DNA of 15,970 nucleotides from Candidatus Kaiserbacteria bacterium RIFCSPLOWO2_01_FULL_54_20 (GCA_001783355.1 MFMA01000034.1:1-15970), one strand, 5' to 3'. Counted from the first letter of the stretch, positions 4,889-11,854 are shown. Made by a program: numbers and translations. Notes: generated by a model not told the origin, from the letters alone.

Positions 4889-6082
4889 CTACAAAAGACG
4901 TTTTAGGATTTGGTCGATGAGCAGCTTGGTGAGGGTCGGTGCGTGCTTTGCTTTGAAATTATCGGCTGTTGCCTGAAGATCGCCGCTCAACGTGGCGGCA
5001 AGGCCCGTCCCGGTTTGCAACATCAAGTCCCTGTCTATGTAGCTTGTAGTAATAGCTCGTAACTCGCGTTCTGCGGTGGTCAGACCATCGCTCGTCGTTG
5101 TAATGATCCCGGTAGCATACCCCCAAGCATTCACTACGGGCCCACCCGAAGAGCCGCTCTGCGCCTCGGCGGCCCCTTTAAAAGAGATAAGGTCAATGGT
5201 CCTTGAGTGGAAGGTAAGAAGCTCGCTGACCGGTGCCGTGGAGGAAACGGGATGCAAGTCGAATTGCGTTGCCGCGCTACCTACGAACTCGGCAGGATAT
5301 GCCGTGATGAGCATTAAGTCGCCCGGAAAGCTGATCGCTTCACGCACATCAAAAGGAATTGAAGGGTAGCTTGCCTTAGAGACATCTGGTACTCGTACAT
5401 CGTAGGGGCCGGTGATACGCAGGAGTGCATAGTCGTGTTCGCCCGTGCCGGTCGGGTTGCTGGATGTGATATCGACTGCATGCTCCTCGACCCATACAAG
5501 AGGTATGTATAGCACCTCTGCACTCCACATTGGACGGGCAGGTGCACCCGAGCGGATGACACAAGAAAGATCGACCTCTGAACTTTGCGAGAGAAGCACA
5601 TACTGCGCCACGTGAGCGTTGGTGAGTATGACACCATGTGGGTCTATGATGATGCCGCTGCCCGATATCGGCCGCAGCGCTTCGTTTCCGGACATGCACA
5701 AAATGTTGACCAACGCCGCTCGCGCGCGCTCATTGATGGTTTGGAATGGCAGGGGAGGGAACGGATAGGGGTCTGCTATACGAGCGACGACGGCGACATC
5801 TTGGCTTGCCAGGCCGGGGGGGGCGGGGGGTGCCGGAGTGGGGTCGATCGGCTGTACGACGGGAGGTGGCGCTGGTTCAGCGGTCGGCTCTTCCCGAGTT
5901 ACCTCGACGCTTGGCGGAACTGCAGGCGCCTCCGCCGAAATCACGTTTGCGGTCTGGGAGGTGTCTGCTTGTTCACTTGCCTGTGGAGGAATGGGTAGTG
6001 TCGGTACGAACATAAAAATTCCCGCGCCAATGATGCCGAGCAAGCCAATAGATAGAAGTAGAGTTCGAAAAGGGAGAGACAT
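4889..6082 (-). CDS. Exported trypsin-like (S1-type) serine protease
   Basis: The 397-aa product has an N-terminal hydrophobic segment (residues 7-30) that would anchor or export it, then a Pro/Ala/Glu-rich stalk (about 31-92), then a chymotrypsin-fold protease domain. The catalytic triad is visible: His157 in TNAHV, Asp217 in EHDYALL and Ser312 in GSSGGP. The domain is closest in style to the Trypsin_2 or V8/HtrA-like bacterial proteases. No PDZ domain follows; the C-terminal 60 residues look helical. It should act outside the membrane, perhaps in envelope quality control or host-surface processing; both roles are inferences. The start is supported by TTGAGT-17-TATATT ending 8 nt upstream. 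The gene converges on tRNA-Pro, only 4 bp away, and diverges from tRNA-Gly(UCC). Confidence 0.88.
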   Translation of the reverse strand: MSLPFRTLLLSIGLLGIIGAGIFMFVPTLPIPPQASEQADTSQTANVISAEAPAVPPSVEVTREEPTAEPAPPPVVQPIDPTPAPPAPPGLASQDVAVVARIADPYPFPPLPFQTINERARAALVNILCMSGNEALRPISGSGIIIDPHGVILTNAHVAQYVLLSQSSEVDLSCVIRSGAPARPMWSAEVLYIPLVWVEEHAVDITSSNPTGTGEHDYALLRITGPYDVRVPDVSKASYPSIPFDVREAISFPGDLMLITAYPAEFVGSAATQFDLHPVSSTAPVSELLTFHSRTIDLISFKGAAEAQSGSSGGPVVNAWGYATGIITTTSDGLTTAERELRAITTSYIDRDLMLQTGTGLAATLSGDLQATADNFKAKHAPTLTKLLIDQILKRLL

Positions 6083-6090
6083 GAGAGAAA

Positions 6091-6119
6091 AATATACGTG
6101 TTTTCGGGCGTATACTCAA
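6091..6119 (-). promoter_or_regulatory. Promoter of the exported protease
   Basis: On the minus strand TTGAGT (6114-6119) and TATATT (6091-6096) are separated by exactly 17 bp. The -10 ends 8 nt before the ATG, predicting transcription from at or next to the start codon. A 6-bp palindrome (TTCTCG/CGAGAA, 6124-6138) lies just upstream, between this promoter and the divergent tRNA gene. Confidence 0.65.
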
Positions 6120-6190
6120 GTTTTTCTCGAAACGAGAATCAGTGTATGCTTGGCCAGAAGTCCTCCTTCGCGCGAGCTTCGGACGGACAG

Positions 6191-6264
6191 GCGGGATTGG
6201 TGTAATGGTAACACGGCAGTTTTCCAAACTGTAAATGCGAGTCCGATTCTCGCATCCCGCACCA
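6191..6264 (+). tRNA. tRNA-Gly (anticodon UCC)
   Basis: Acceptor GCGGGAT/ATCCCGC, anticodon stem GCAGT/ACTGT with loop TTTCCAA (anticodon TCC), and T-stem GCGAG/CTCGC. The T-loop is TCCGATT with C at position 55, as in tRNA-Pro; 15 bp of the two T-arms are identical. The discriminator A is followed by CCA (6262-6264), so here the CCA end is apparently encoded, unlike the other three tRNAs. A 9-base T-run at 6319-6327 may end the transcript, though no clean stem precedes it. Confidence 0.95.
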
Positions 6265-6462
6265 GAGAGGAAAGGAAATAGCAAGTCAGCACTCGCCGCT
6301 GTTATTCGCGCACTCGCATTTTTTTTTGGAAAAAACTTTTTGTCATACAGAATGGGGTTTTAGAGCCAGTCTTGTGCCAATCTCTGCTTTGTTGCATAGT
6401 AGCGCTGGCTAACTGGCATGACGCCCGTTAGTGATCTGAACGCCAATAGAGGGGGTTTCCTC

Positions 6463-6855
6463 ATGGCACAGTCGAACGAGAAGCACGGCAAGCCGCAAAC
6501 CATCGTCATCGTGTATCCTCGGAATACAATCGAGATCACGATGTCGCAGGAATGCGCCGAGCAGTTGCTCGCGTCCGCCATCAAGCGCGACGCTCTCACT
6601 GATTCGTGCGAGTTTACCGGCGAGGACGTCAACGGACAGAAGTTCCGTGTCGAAGTCCGCGGCTCGGCGCAGGCGGTCTATGCTCGCTCCCATCATCTGG
6701 ACAACCAAAAAGTTCTTTCCGCCCTTGAGAGGGCGGCGAGCCAAGCCGCTAGCGAACTCCGTCAGGATTTCGCGAGTCGCGTGATTACCACGCTATCGTC
6801 AGTCGCTCAAGAACTAGGTCTCGAGACCGAAACGCTTGAGTCACGGCGACCTTGA
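6463..6855 (+). CDS. Hypothetical protein, orphan
   Basis: I recognise no family. The 130-aa product has no signal peptide or membrane segment. Residues 10-65 look like alternating beta strands (TIVIVYPRNTIEITM, KFRVEVRG), and residues 75-125 are Ala/Leu/Glu-rich and probably helical. The frame is open from 6418, but the ATG at 6463 is preceded by AGAGGGGG with about 8-10 nt spacing, the clearest Shine-Dalgarno-like sequence in the window, so I start there. A weak promoter-like TTGTGC-17-CATAGT (6372-6400) would give a leader of about 55 nt, unlike the leaderless layout of its neighbours. It stands alone on the plus strand, ends in TGA, and is followed by an 11-bp terminator-like hairpin. The different expression signals hint at a different origin, which I cannot prove. 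Confidence 0.65.
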   Translation: MAQSNEKHGKPQTIVIVYPRNTIEITMSQECAEQLLASAIKRDALTDSCEFTGEDVNGQKFRVEVRGSAQAVYARSHHLDNQKVLSALERAASQAASELRQDFASRVITTLSSVAQELGLETETLESRRP

Positions 6856-6898
6856 GTCCGCGCGTGCCAATGCCGATTTGACGGTACATTCCGTCGCC

Positions 6899-6932
6899 GA
6901 GCGCGCTGCCGTTGCAGCGCGCTCATTCTTTC
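6899..6932 (+). terminator. Hairpin after the orphan gene
   Basis: GAGCGCGCTGC (6899-6909) and GCAGCGCGCTC (6914-6924) form a perfect 11-bp stem with a CGTT loop, followed by ATTCTTTC. The T-rich tail is weak, but position and stem strength fit a terminator. Confidence 0.6.
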
Positions 6933-6951
6933 AAGTATTCTGCATTAAGAC

Positions 6952-6977
6952 AAAAATCCGCCTAGAGGCGGATTTTT
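6952..6977. terminator. Bidirectional terminator between the orphan gene and HU
   Basis: AAAAATCCGCC (6952-6962), TAGA, GGCGGATTTTT (6967-6977): a perfect 11-bp palindromic stem whose outer A5/T5 arms give a U-tract on either strand. It sits between convergent genes. The TCCGCC/GGCGGA core recurs in the hairpin at 15756-15770. Confidence 0.85.
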
Positions 6978-7004
6978 GCTCACTAGAAGCTGAAAAGCCG
7001 GAAC

Positions 7005-7280
7005 CTACTTAATAGCATCCTTCAGTGTCTTCGAAGCGCGGAACTTCGGGACTTTCATCGCCTTGATCTGGATGGTCGCTCCCGTCCTCGGGTTTCTTCC
7101 CATGCGGCCCGCACGTGTCTTACCCTCGAAGATGCCGAGGCCCGCGATCGAGACCTCTTCACCCCTCTTGAGACAATCCGTGATCATGTCGATAACAGCC
7201 TCTACTGCACGCTCTCCGTCGGCCTTGGTGCAGCCGATCGTCGTCGAAACCTTCTCTGCCAAATTCATTTTGTTTGCCAT
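7005..7280 (-). CDS. hup: HU-family nucleoid DNA-binding protein
   Basis: At 91 aa this is a full-length HU/IHF-type protein, which binds as a dimer and bends DNA. Seen in the sequence: the N-terminal helical part MNLAEKVSTTIGCTKADGE, the turn EEVSIAGLGIFEGKTR, and the arm motif GRNPRTG (about residues 62-68), which inserts into the minor groove, then the closing FRASKTLKDAI. It is a single gene with its own intergenic region (7281-7474). The nearest -10-like sequence (CACAAT, ending 6 nt before the ATG) is weak. HU rather than IHF is the better name, since no partner or host-factor features are evident. Confidence 0.95.
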   Translation of the reverse strand: MANKMNLAEKVSTTIGCTKADGERAVEAVIDMITDCLKRGEEVSIAGLGIFEGKTRAGRMGRNPRTGATIQIKAMKVPKFRASKTLKDAIK

Positions 7281-7474
7281 AGGTATATTGTGTGAATACT
7301 AAAAATATGCGCTTTTTCGACCTCAGCGACCATTTTGAGCCGTATTTTCGGCATGTCAACGGTACTCTGGATTTGAGATAAATCTTGCCTACAAGTCAAA
7401 GATGGCTTGAAATATATGGCTTTTGCATATGGCGACTTTCCACAAATCGCAGCCGTGGGGAACGTTGCGCAGGC

Positions 7475-9004
7475 CTAGCGAGCGTATTCGATAACCCTTG
7501 TCTCGCGGATGACACTTACCTTGATCTCGCCAGGATATTGGAGTTCTTTTTCTATCTTGTCGGCGATGTCGCGGGCGAGTTTGCGGGCTTCGAGGTCTGT
7601 TATCGCCTCCGGCTTGACGATGACGCGGATCTCGCGACCGGCCGCGATGGCGTAGCTTTTCTCGACGCCAGGTTCACCGTTCGCTATCGCCTCTAGCTCC
7701 TCAAGGCGTTTGATGTAGTTCTCTACCGAATCACGCCGTGCGCCCGGGCGGCCGCCGGAGATCGCGTCTGCCACCTGAACGATCATGCTCTCGGGAGTCT
7801 CATACGGATACTCCTCGTGGTGCGCCTGCATTGCCTTTATCACCGCCTCGTCAACGCCGAACTTCTGAAGGATGCGCCGGCCTATCTCTACGTGGGTGCC
7901 CGGCACCTCGTGGTCCACCGCCTTGCCGATGTCGTGGAAAAGAGCTCCGGCGCGTGCAGTTGCTTCGTTGGCGCCAAGCTCTGCAGCAAGCATCCCTGCC
8001 AAATGAGCGACCTCCACCGAGTGGTCGAGGACGTTCTGCCCGTAGCTCGTGCGGAAATAGAGGCGGCCGAGGATCATGAGGAGCTTAGGGTCGAGATTCT
8101 GCACTTTGGCGTTGTATGCAGCCTCCGCCCCTTTCTTCTTGATGATGGTGTTGATCTCTTCCTCTGCTTTCTTGACCATTTCTTCTATCTTCGCCGGCTG
8201 GATGCGGCCGTCGAGTATCAGATTTTCAAGCGCGATACGGGCGATCTGGCGGCGGATAGGGTCGTATGAAGAGAGGGTAATCGTGCCGGGCGTGTCGTCG
8301 ATGATGACATCCACCCCCGTCGAGCGTTCGAACTGGCGGATGTTGCGGCCCTCCTTTCCGATTATCTTTCCTTTTATCTCGTCCGTGGGAAGAGAGATCG
8401 TGGTCGCGAGGACATCGGAGACGACGGAGTTGCCAAGGCGGTGGACGGACGTCGTGAGGATTTCCTTGGCACGCTGTTCGAGCCTCTCGTTCCCCGATAT
8501 CTCGAGCTTGCGCATTCGATGCTCCAAGTCGGCCTCATATTGCTTTTCTACCGATGTGATGAGACCAGTTTTCGCTTCTTCGGCGGAAAGACCGGCGATT
8601 TTCTCGAGTTTTTCCTGCTCCGCACGGGCGAGTTCGGCCACCTTTTCCTTTTCCACCTTCAGCGCCTCGTTCTTTTTCTCGAGCGACGCCTGTTCCATGT
8701 CGACATTGGTCTGCCGCTTGTCGAGGAGCTCTTCCTTGCGGACCAAACGCTCCTCAACTTGCTTCAGCTCGTTCGCGCGCTCTTTTAATTCAGTTGTTAT
8801 CTGTCCTTCTTTATCTTTTGCTTTCGTCTCCGCCTCTGCGACGACTCGTTTCGCTCGCTCCTCCGCGTCGAGCATCATTTTCCGTATCTGCAGCTCCATC
8901 GACCCCCTCTTGCCGAGGAGGATTATCATGCGGAGGAAATAACCTAACGCGACACCACCCGCCCCTGCCGCGACGAGTAGGATAAGTATCAGTTGTGTTG
9001 ACAT
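7475..9004 (-). CDS. rny: Ribonuclease Y
   Basis: RNase Y is the membrane-bound endoribonuclease that initiates mRNA decay in many bacteria lacking RNase E. The 509-aa protein shows all parts in order: an N-terminal membrane helix (about residues 4-30), a long charged coiled coil (about 40-190), a KH RNA-binding domain with GKIIGKEGRNIR (about 212-223), and an HD domain with the metal-binding LFHDIGKA (H357, D358), followed by the conserved C-terminal segment with IVQVADAISGGRPGARRD. The frame is open seven codons further (to 9025), but those codons fall in a 7-bp hairpin (9006-9022), and homologues usually begin directly with the membrane helix, so I take the ATG at 9004. A 19-codon reading frame lies upstream (9029-9088). 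The gene stands between HU and clpP, all on the minus strand. Confidence 0.95.
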   Translation of the reverse strand: MSTQLILILLVAAGAGGVALGYFLRMIILLGKRGSMELQIRKMMLDAEERAKRVVAEAETKAKDKEGQITTELKERANELKQVEERLVRKEELLDKRQTNVDMEQASLEKKNEALKVEKEKVAELARAEQEKLEKIAGLSAEEAKTGLITSVEKQYEADLEHRMRKLEISGNERLEQRAKEILTTSVHRLGNSVVSDVLATTISLPTDEIKGKIIGKEGRNIRQFERSTGVDVIIDDTPGTITLSSYDPIRRQIARIALENLILDGRIQPAKIEEMVKKAEEEINTIIKKKGAEAAYNAKVQNLDPKLLMILGRLYFRTSYGQNVLDHSVEVAHLAGMLAAELGANEATARAGALFHDIGKAVDHEVPGTHVEIGRRILQKFGVDEAVIKAMQAHHEEYPYETPESMIVQVADAISGGRPGARRDSVENYIKRLEELEAIANGEPGVEKSYAIAAGREIRVIVKPEAITDLEARKLARDIADKIEKELQYPGEIKVSVIRETRVIEYAR

Positions 9005-9005
9005 A

Positions 9006-9022
9006 CGCGGGTAATACCCGCG
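9006..9022 (-). promoter_or_regulatory. Hairpin touching the RNase Y start codon
   Basis: CGCGGGT (9006-9012) and ACCCGCG (9016-9022) form a perfect 7-bp stem with a 3-nt loop, one base before the ATG at 9004. If the transcript starts upstream, this stem would occlude the initiation site. The sequence also contains a weak -10-like TATTAC ending 6 nt before the ATG, so two readings compete. Confidence 0.4.
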
Positions 9023-9028
9023 CATCTA

Positions 9029-9088
9029 TTACGCTTTGTGTAGCTTTGTGATGTCCAAGTTCGTTTTCTCACTCAGGATCTGCTTCAT
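9029..9088 (-). CDS. Possible 19-aa upstream ORF of the RNase Y gene
   Basis: A short frame (ATG at 9086-9088, TAA at 9029-9031) encodes MKQILSEKTNLDITKLHKA. It lies in the 170-bp leader region, ending 24 nt before the RNase Y start. Lysine-rich, helical-looking, no recognised family. No Shine-Dalgarno. It may be chance; its placement next to the start-codon hairpin is the only reason to list it. Confidence 0.2.
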   Translation of the reverse strand: MKQILSEKTNLDITKLHKA

Positions 9089-9197
9089 AAACGCTACGTA
9101 CCGTAAGAATGCGCGGTTAAAAATTTAGAAAATAAATACTAATCTAGTGTGCCGCGAGTATACCACCAGCGCGCCAAAAGAAAAGTGCCCCGCGACA

Positions 9198-9839
9198 CTA
9201 CTTCAGGAGCTTGTCAATAATTCCGTATTTGACGGATTCCTCGGCGTCCATGAAGAAGTCGCGGTCCACATCATCCTCGATCTTTTTGAGGGATTGGCCG
9301 GTATTCTTCGCAAGTATCTTGTTGAGGCGGTCGCGCATTTTGAGTATCTGCTTTGCCGTTATCTCGATGTCAGAAGCTTGACCCTCGGCGCCTCCGTGCG
9401 GCTGGTGGATCATTATCTCCGCGTTCGGCAATGCGAAGCGTTTTCCTTTCGCTCCCGATGAGAGGAGGATGGCGGCGCCGGAGGCGGCGAGCCCCACGCA
9501 GTACGTCGCGACATCGGGCTGGATGTGATTCATGGTATCCACCATGGCGAGGGTCGCCGTCACGGCGCCGCCCGGAGAATTGATGTAAAGTGAGATCTCT
9601 TTTTTCGGATCTTCCGACTGGAGGTACAACATCTGCGCGATTATCAGGTTTGCGACCTCATCGTTGATGGGGCCGCCGAGGAAAATGATGCGCTCTTTCA
9701 GGAGACGGGAGTAAATGTCGTACGCGCGCTCGCCAAAACTGGTCTTCTCGACGACCATCGGCACGAGCATTTGCGCCCGAATGTCGAGTGAGGAAGTACT
9801 GAGGCCAGCAGGCCGTACGTGAGCTTTGATATTCTGCAT
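9198..9839 (-). CDS. clpP: ATP-dependent Clp protease proteolytic subunit
   Basis: ClpP forms the barrel-shaped serine protease that degrades unfolded proteins with Clp/Hsp100 ATPases. The 213-aa product carries the full family core: LVPMVVEKTSFGERAYDIYSRLLKERIIFLGG, YINSPGG (residues 85-91), the catalytic Ser120 in GLAASGAA, His145 in MIHQPHGG and Asp190 in EDDVDRD. The usual GQAASMGA is GLAASGAA here, a mild variation. The frame is open far upstream, but the added residues are unrelated to ClpP. I choose the ATG at 9839 because TTGCGT-17-TACACT ends 8 nt before it; the ATG at 9770 would give a more typical N-terminus (MLVPMVVE), and the extra 23 residues could be a propeptide. No Clp ATPase or tig partner is in the same operon; tig lies nearby but apart. 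Confidence 0.95.
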   Translation of the reverse strand: MQNIKAHVRPAGLSTSSLDIRAQMLVPMVVEKTSFGERAYDIYSRLLKERIIFLGGPINDEVANLIIAQMLYLQSEDPKKEISLYINSPGGAVTATLAMVDTMNHIQPDVATYCVGLAASGAAILLSSGAKGKRFALPNAEIMIHQPHGGAEGQASDIEITAKQILKMRDRLNKILAKNTGQSLKKIEDDVDRDFFMDAEESVKYGIIDKLLK

Positions 9840-9847
9840 ATGAGGGG

Positions 9848-9876
9848 AGTGTACAGAAATCACCGAGCTGACGCAA
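9848..9876 (-). promoter_or_regulatory. Promoter of clpP
   Basis: On the minus strand TTGCGT (9871-9876) and TACACT (9848-9853) are 17 bp apart. The -10 ends 8 nt before the ATG at 9839, which fits a leaderless message. Confidence 0.6.
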
Positions 9877-10025
9877 TGGTGTGTATGATCGCCGATCATT
9901 GCAAAGCGCATAAAGCACTGGATAAGGCGATAGACGCCTGCTACGGCAAAAAAGGTTTCAAATCCGAGCCCGAGCGGCTGGAGTTTTTGTTTGAGCGGTA
10001 TCAGGAGTATATCGTCAAGAAATAG
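9876..10025 (+). pseudogene. Stand-alone C-terminal tail resembling MmeI-type DNA methyltransferase/endonuclease
   Basis: The 49-aa frame reads KAHKALDKAIDACYGKKGF followed by SEPERLEFLFERYQEYI. From memory this pattern (AH-LD-AVD-CY, then ER-FLFE-Y) is the extreme C-terminus of large MmeI-like type IIL/IIG restriction-modification proteins. Only the tail is present: nothing upstream encodes a methyltransferase domain, and upstream in-frame codons run back into the clpP promoter. The frame is longer toward 9819 without improving the match. It is probably a gene remnant; a free-standing small protein of this domain is the alternative. No good promoter or Shine-Dalgarno precedes the ATG. Confidence 0.45.
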
Positions 10026-10040
10026 GCATTTTGCTATACT
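10012..10040 (+). promoter_or_regulatory. Promoter of the DUF5678 gene
   Basis: TCGTCA (10012-10017), 17-bp spacer, TATACT (10035-10040), ending 6 nt before the ATG at 10047. The -35 overlaps the end of the MmeI-like fragment. Confidence 0.6.
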
Positions 10041-10046
10041 GCCCGC

Positions 10047-10241
10047 ATGGTAAAAGATTGGACTAAAATACAGAAGAAATACAGGGGTTTGTGGGTGGCC
10101 TTTGCAAAGGATGAGAAGACGGTCATGGGGAGCGGCAAGACACTCCGTCAGGCCATCGAGCAATCCAAGAAAAGGGGTTACGAGGACCCGATTATGACGC
10201 GTATGCCGACTGAAGTCATTCCGTATATTGGCATCCTCTAG
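10047..10241 (+). CDS. DUF5678-like small protein
   Basis: The 64-aa product has the pattern KKYRGLWVAFAKDEKTVMGSGKTLRQAIEQSKKRG, which I recognise as the DUF5678 type: a Trp-Val-Ala-(hydrophobic) strand, a Gly turn, and a helix with Ala-x-Glu. The function is unknown. It lies 7 nt before a retropepsin-like protease gene in the same orientation, and in my recollection the two are often neighbours in bacteria and archaea. I cannot verify that here. A clear promoter places the start at 10047. The C-terminal 20 residues (MTRMPTEVIPYIGIL) are hydrophobic at the end and may form a partner-binding strand. Confidence 0.7.
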   Translation: MVKDWTKIQKKYRGLWVAFAKDEKTVMGSGKTLRQAIEQSKKRGYEDPIMTRMPTEVIPYIGIL

Positions 10242-10248
10242 AGACCCC

Positions 10249-10674
10249 ATGAAGTTCCGGTACGCCAAACTCCTTCTTCCCAAGAAATCTGAATTTTTCG
10301 GTTCCTCAATATCACGCCACATTGTCCCCATCAGAATATCCTGGAAGGGCAAGTCAGTTCAATATTCCGCGCTGATAGATTCCGGCGCGGATTTTTGTAT
10401 TTTTGACGGCGAGGTCGGTGAGTATCTTGGGATCGACGTGCGCTCAGGAACCAAAGAGGTTTTCGGTGGCGTGCAAGAGAGGGGTGGCGCCGAGGCATTT
10501 CTGCACGAAGTCACACTCACCATCGGGGGTTGGGACTACAAAACCACCGTCGGTTTTTCCTATGACATCGCCAAACATGGGTCCGGTATCCTCGGGCAAA
10601 AGGGTTTTTTCGATATGTTCTCGATAAAATTTGATCTCCCCAAGGAAGACATTGAGATCAAAGAGAAAAAGTAA
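10249..10674 (+). CDS. Retropepsin-like aspartyl protease family protein
   Basis: The 141-aa product looks like a single-domain retroviral-type aspartyl protease, which would act as a dimer with one catalytic Asp per subunit. The active-site motif ALIDSGADFCIF lies near residues 38-49, where family members have (h)hDTGA or DSGA. A later hydrophobic-Gly turn, SGILGQKGFFDMFSIKFD, matches the second conserved region (hILG-GFh) near 111-130. There is no signal peptide, so it is probably cytoplasmic. The frame is open back to a TTG at 10228, but I take the ATG at 10249, just past the DUF5678 stop. The pair is convergent with trigger factor, 30 bp away. Substrate unknown; a maturation or defence role would be speculation. 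Confidence 0.75.
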   Translation: MKFRYAKLLLPKKSEFFGSSISRHIVPIRISWKGKSVQYSALIDSGADFCIFDGEVGEYLGIDVRSGTKEVFGGVQERGGAEAFLHEVTLTIGGWDYKTTVGFSYDIAKHGSGILGQKGFFDMFSIKFDLPKEDIEIKEKK

Positions 10675-10704
10675 CTCTCCTAGTGTTCGTGACGGTGGTC
10701 GTGG

Positions 10705-11775
10705 TTAGTTTTGTTTCTCCAGAAATTCGAGCGTCGCGTCGTTCCTTAGCGCGTGGGCAATATGGGCGCGGAGCGCCGCTTGATCGGCGTTCGGTATCTG
10801 CTTTTTGGCGCGCTCCAACTCTTCTTCGAGCCGCTTTTCTTCCGGCTCGATATTCTCTTTGCGAGCGATCTCAGCAAGAATGAGGCGTACTTTGGCGCGC
10901 TTGTCGGCCGCATCTTTCCAGCTCTCGCGAATTTCTTGCGGCGTTTTCTTCGCCTCTTTCAAATATCCTTCCCATGTCATTCCCGACCTCTCGATGTCGT
11001 GCTTCAAGCGCGACTCCATGTCGTCGAGCTCATACTCGAGCAGCGCTTTCGGATACGATATTTTCGAGGATGAGACCATTTGCTCGAGCATCGAGGCTCG
11101 GCGCTTCTCCCTGGCCTGCATTTCTTTTTCGGTCTTGATATTTGCTCGCACGGTCTCCGAGAATTTCTCCGCGCTTTCCATACCGAGCGATCGGACGAAC
11201 GCGTCGTCAAGTACGGGAAGTTCCTCCTCTTTCATCGCACGTGCCTCCTCTGCGGCTTTTTGCGGCTCTGTTCCCGTCTCTATCTTATCGATGCGCGCTC
11301 GCTCGCGCCGCAAGTGTGTCATCGCCTGTCCGTGTTCTTCATCGGAAACGGAGACCTCCTCTTTTTTTGCGTTCTGTGTCGCGGCGATCGACTTGTAGTC
11401 TGAAAGTTCTACCTTGGGGGCAAGAGCCGCACGTGCGGTGAATGAAACAGGCTTGTCTTTTTCTGGCGGCTCGATAGAAACACGCGGGGATTCGATAATG
11501 AGCGCTTTTTCGGACGCCAAAAGCTCCGGCAGTTCATGCTGTATCGCGTGCTCCACCGCTTGCTTCATGACAGCGGCTTCACCATAGACCTCGATGATGC
11601 GCTCGATCGGCGCTTTGCCTGGGCGGAATCCGTCGAGCTTGACGTCTTTTTGTATCTCCTTGAGCGACTCTTCCCGATAGCGTTGCAGGATTTCCGCTGG
11701 TATTTCTCCGCGGACCTCGATCTCCCACGCACTGTCGTCGCGAGAGACTTTTACATTTGCGAGACTATGCGCCAT
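10705..11775 (-). CDS. tig: Trigger factor lacking the PPIase domain
   Basis: Trigger factor is the ribosome-bound chaperone that meets nascent chains. The N-terminal ribosome-binding domain is present, with the signature GFRPGKAP at residues 49-56, followed by the hydrophobic-core strands up to about 115 (ALAPKVELSDY). In a usual protein of about 430 aa an FKBP-type PPIase domain comes next. Here the sequence passes from a helical linker (about 130-180, Lys/Glu-rich) directly into the C-terminal chaperone arms (LDDAFVRSLG onward), giving 356 aa. No FKBP motif is visible, so the protein should fold clients but not isomerise prolines. The Start is well supported: TTGGCG-17-TAAACT ends 6 nt before the ATG. 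It is convergent with the protease pair and divergent from the membrane-protein gene. Confidence 0.93.
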   Translation of the reverse strand: MAHSLANVKVSRDDSAWEIEVRGEIPAEILQRYREESLKEIQKDVKLDGFRPGKAPIERIIEVYGEAAVMKQAVEHAIQHELPELLASEKALIIESPRVSIEPPEKDKPVSFTARAALAPKVELSDYKSIAATQNAKKEEVSVSDEEHGQAMTHLRRERARIDKIETGTEPQKAAEEARAMKEEELPVLDDAFVRSLGMESAEKFSETVRANIKTEKEMQAREKRRASMLEQMVSSSKISYPKALLEYELDDMESRLKHDIERSGMTWEGYLKEAKKTPQEIRESWKDAADKRAKVRLILAEIARKENIEPEEKRLEEELERAKKQIPNADQAALRAHIAHALRNDATLEFLEKQN

Positions 11776-11781
11776 CGCGCG

Positions 11782-11810
11782 AGTTTACCCTATGAGATGT
11801 AGCTCGCCAA
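11782..11810 (-). promoter_or_regulatory. Promoter of tig
   Basis: On the minus strand TTGGCG (11805-11810) and TAAACT (11782-11787) are 17 bp apart; the -10 ends 6 nt before the ATG. A divergent promoter-like pair for the next gene (TTGCGC 11818-11823, AACAAT 11841-11846) starts 8 bp away. Confidence 0.55.
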
Positions 11811-11816
11811 GCTCGC

Positions 11817-11848
11817 CTTGCGCGACGAAATGATTCTTGAAACAATCC
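11817..11848 (+). repeat. Left member of a direct repeat flanking the membrane-protein gene
   Basis: This 32-bp stretch begins CTTGCGCGACGAA and matches 13467-13498 at 26 of 32 positions, including the first 13. It contains the candidate promoter of the gene it precedes. Confidence 0.6.
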
Positions 11849-11854
11849 AATAAC

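Noticed and set aside
7437..7445. TTTCCACAA between HU and RNase Y as a DnaA box
   Set aside because: A single imperfect site with no neighbours; not comparable with the cluster at 3618-3646.
8076..8942. 288-codon open frame opposite RNase Y
   Set aside because: Ser/Arg-rich translation typical of the antisense of a charged coiled-coil gene; RNase Y on the other strand is certain.
9198..10352. ClpP as a 384-aa protein with a long N-terminal extension
   Set aside because: The extension is unrelated to ClpP, is antisense to the DUF5678 and MmeI-like genes, and a promoter lies directly before the ATG at 9839.
11428..11440. CCGCACGTGCGG palindrome in tig as a parS site
   Set aside because: Shares only the CACGTG core; the flanks do not match TTTCACGTGAAA.
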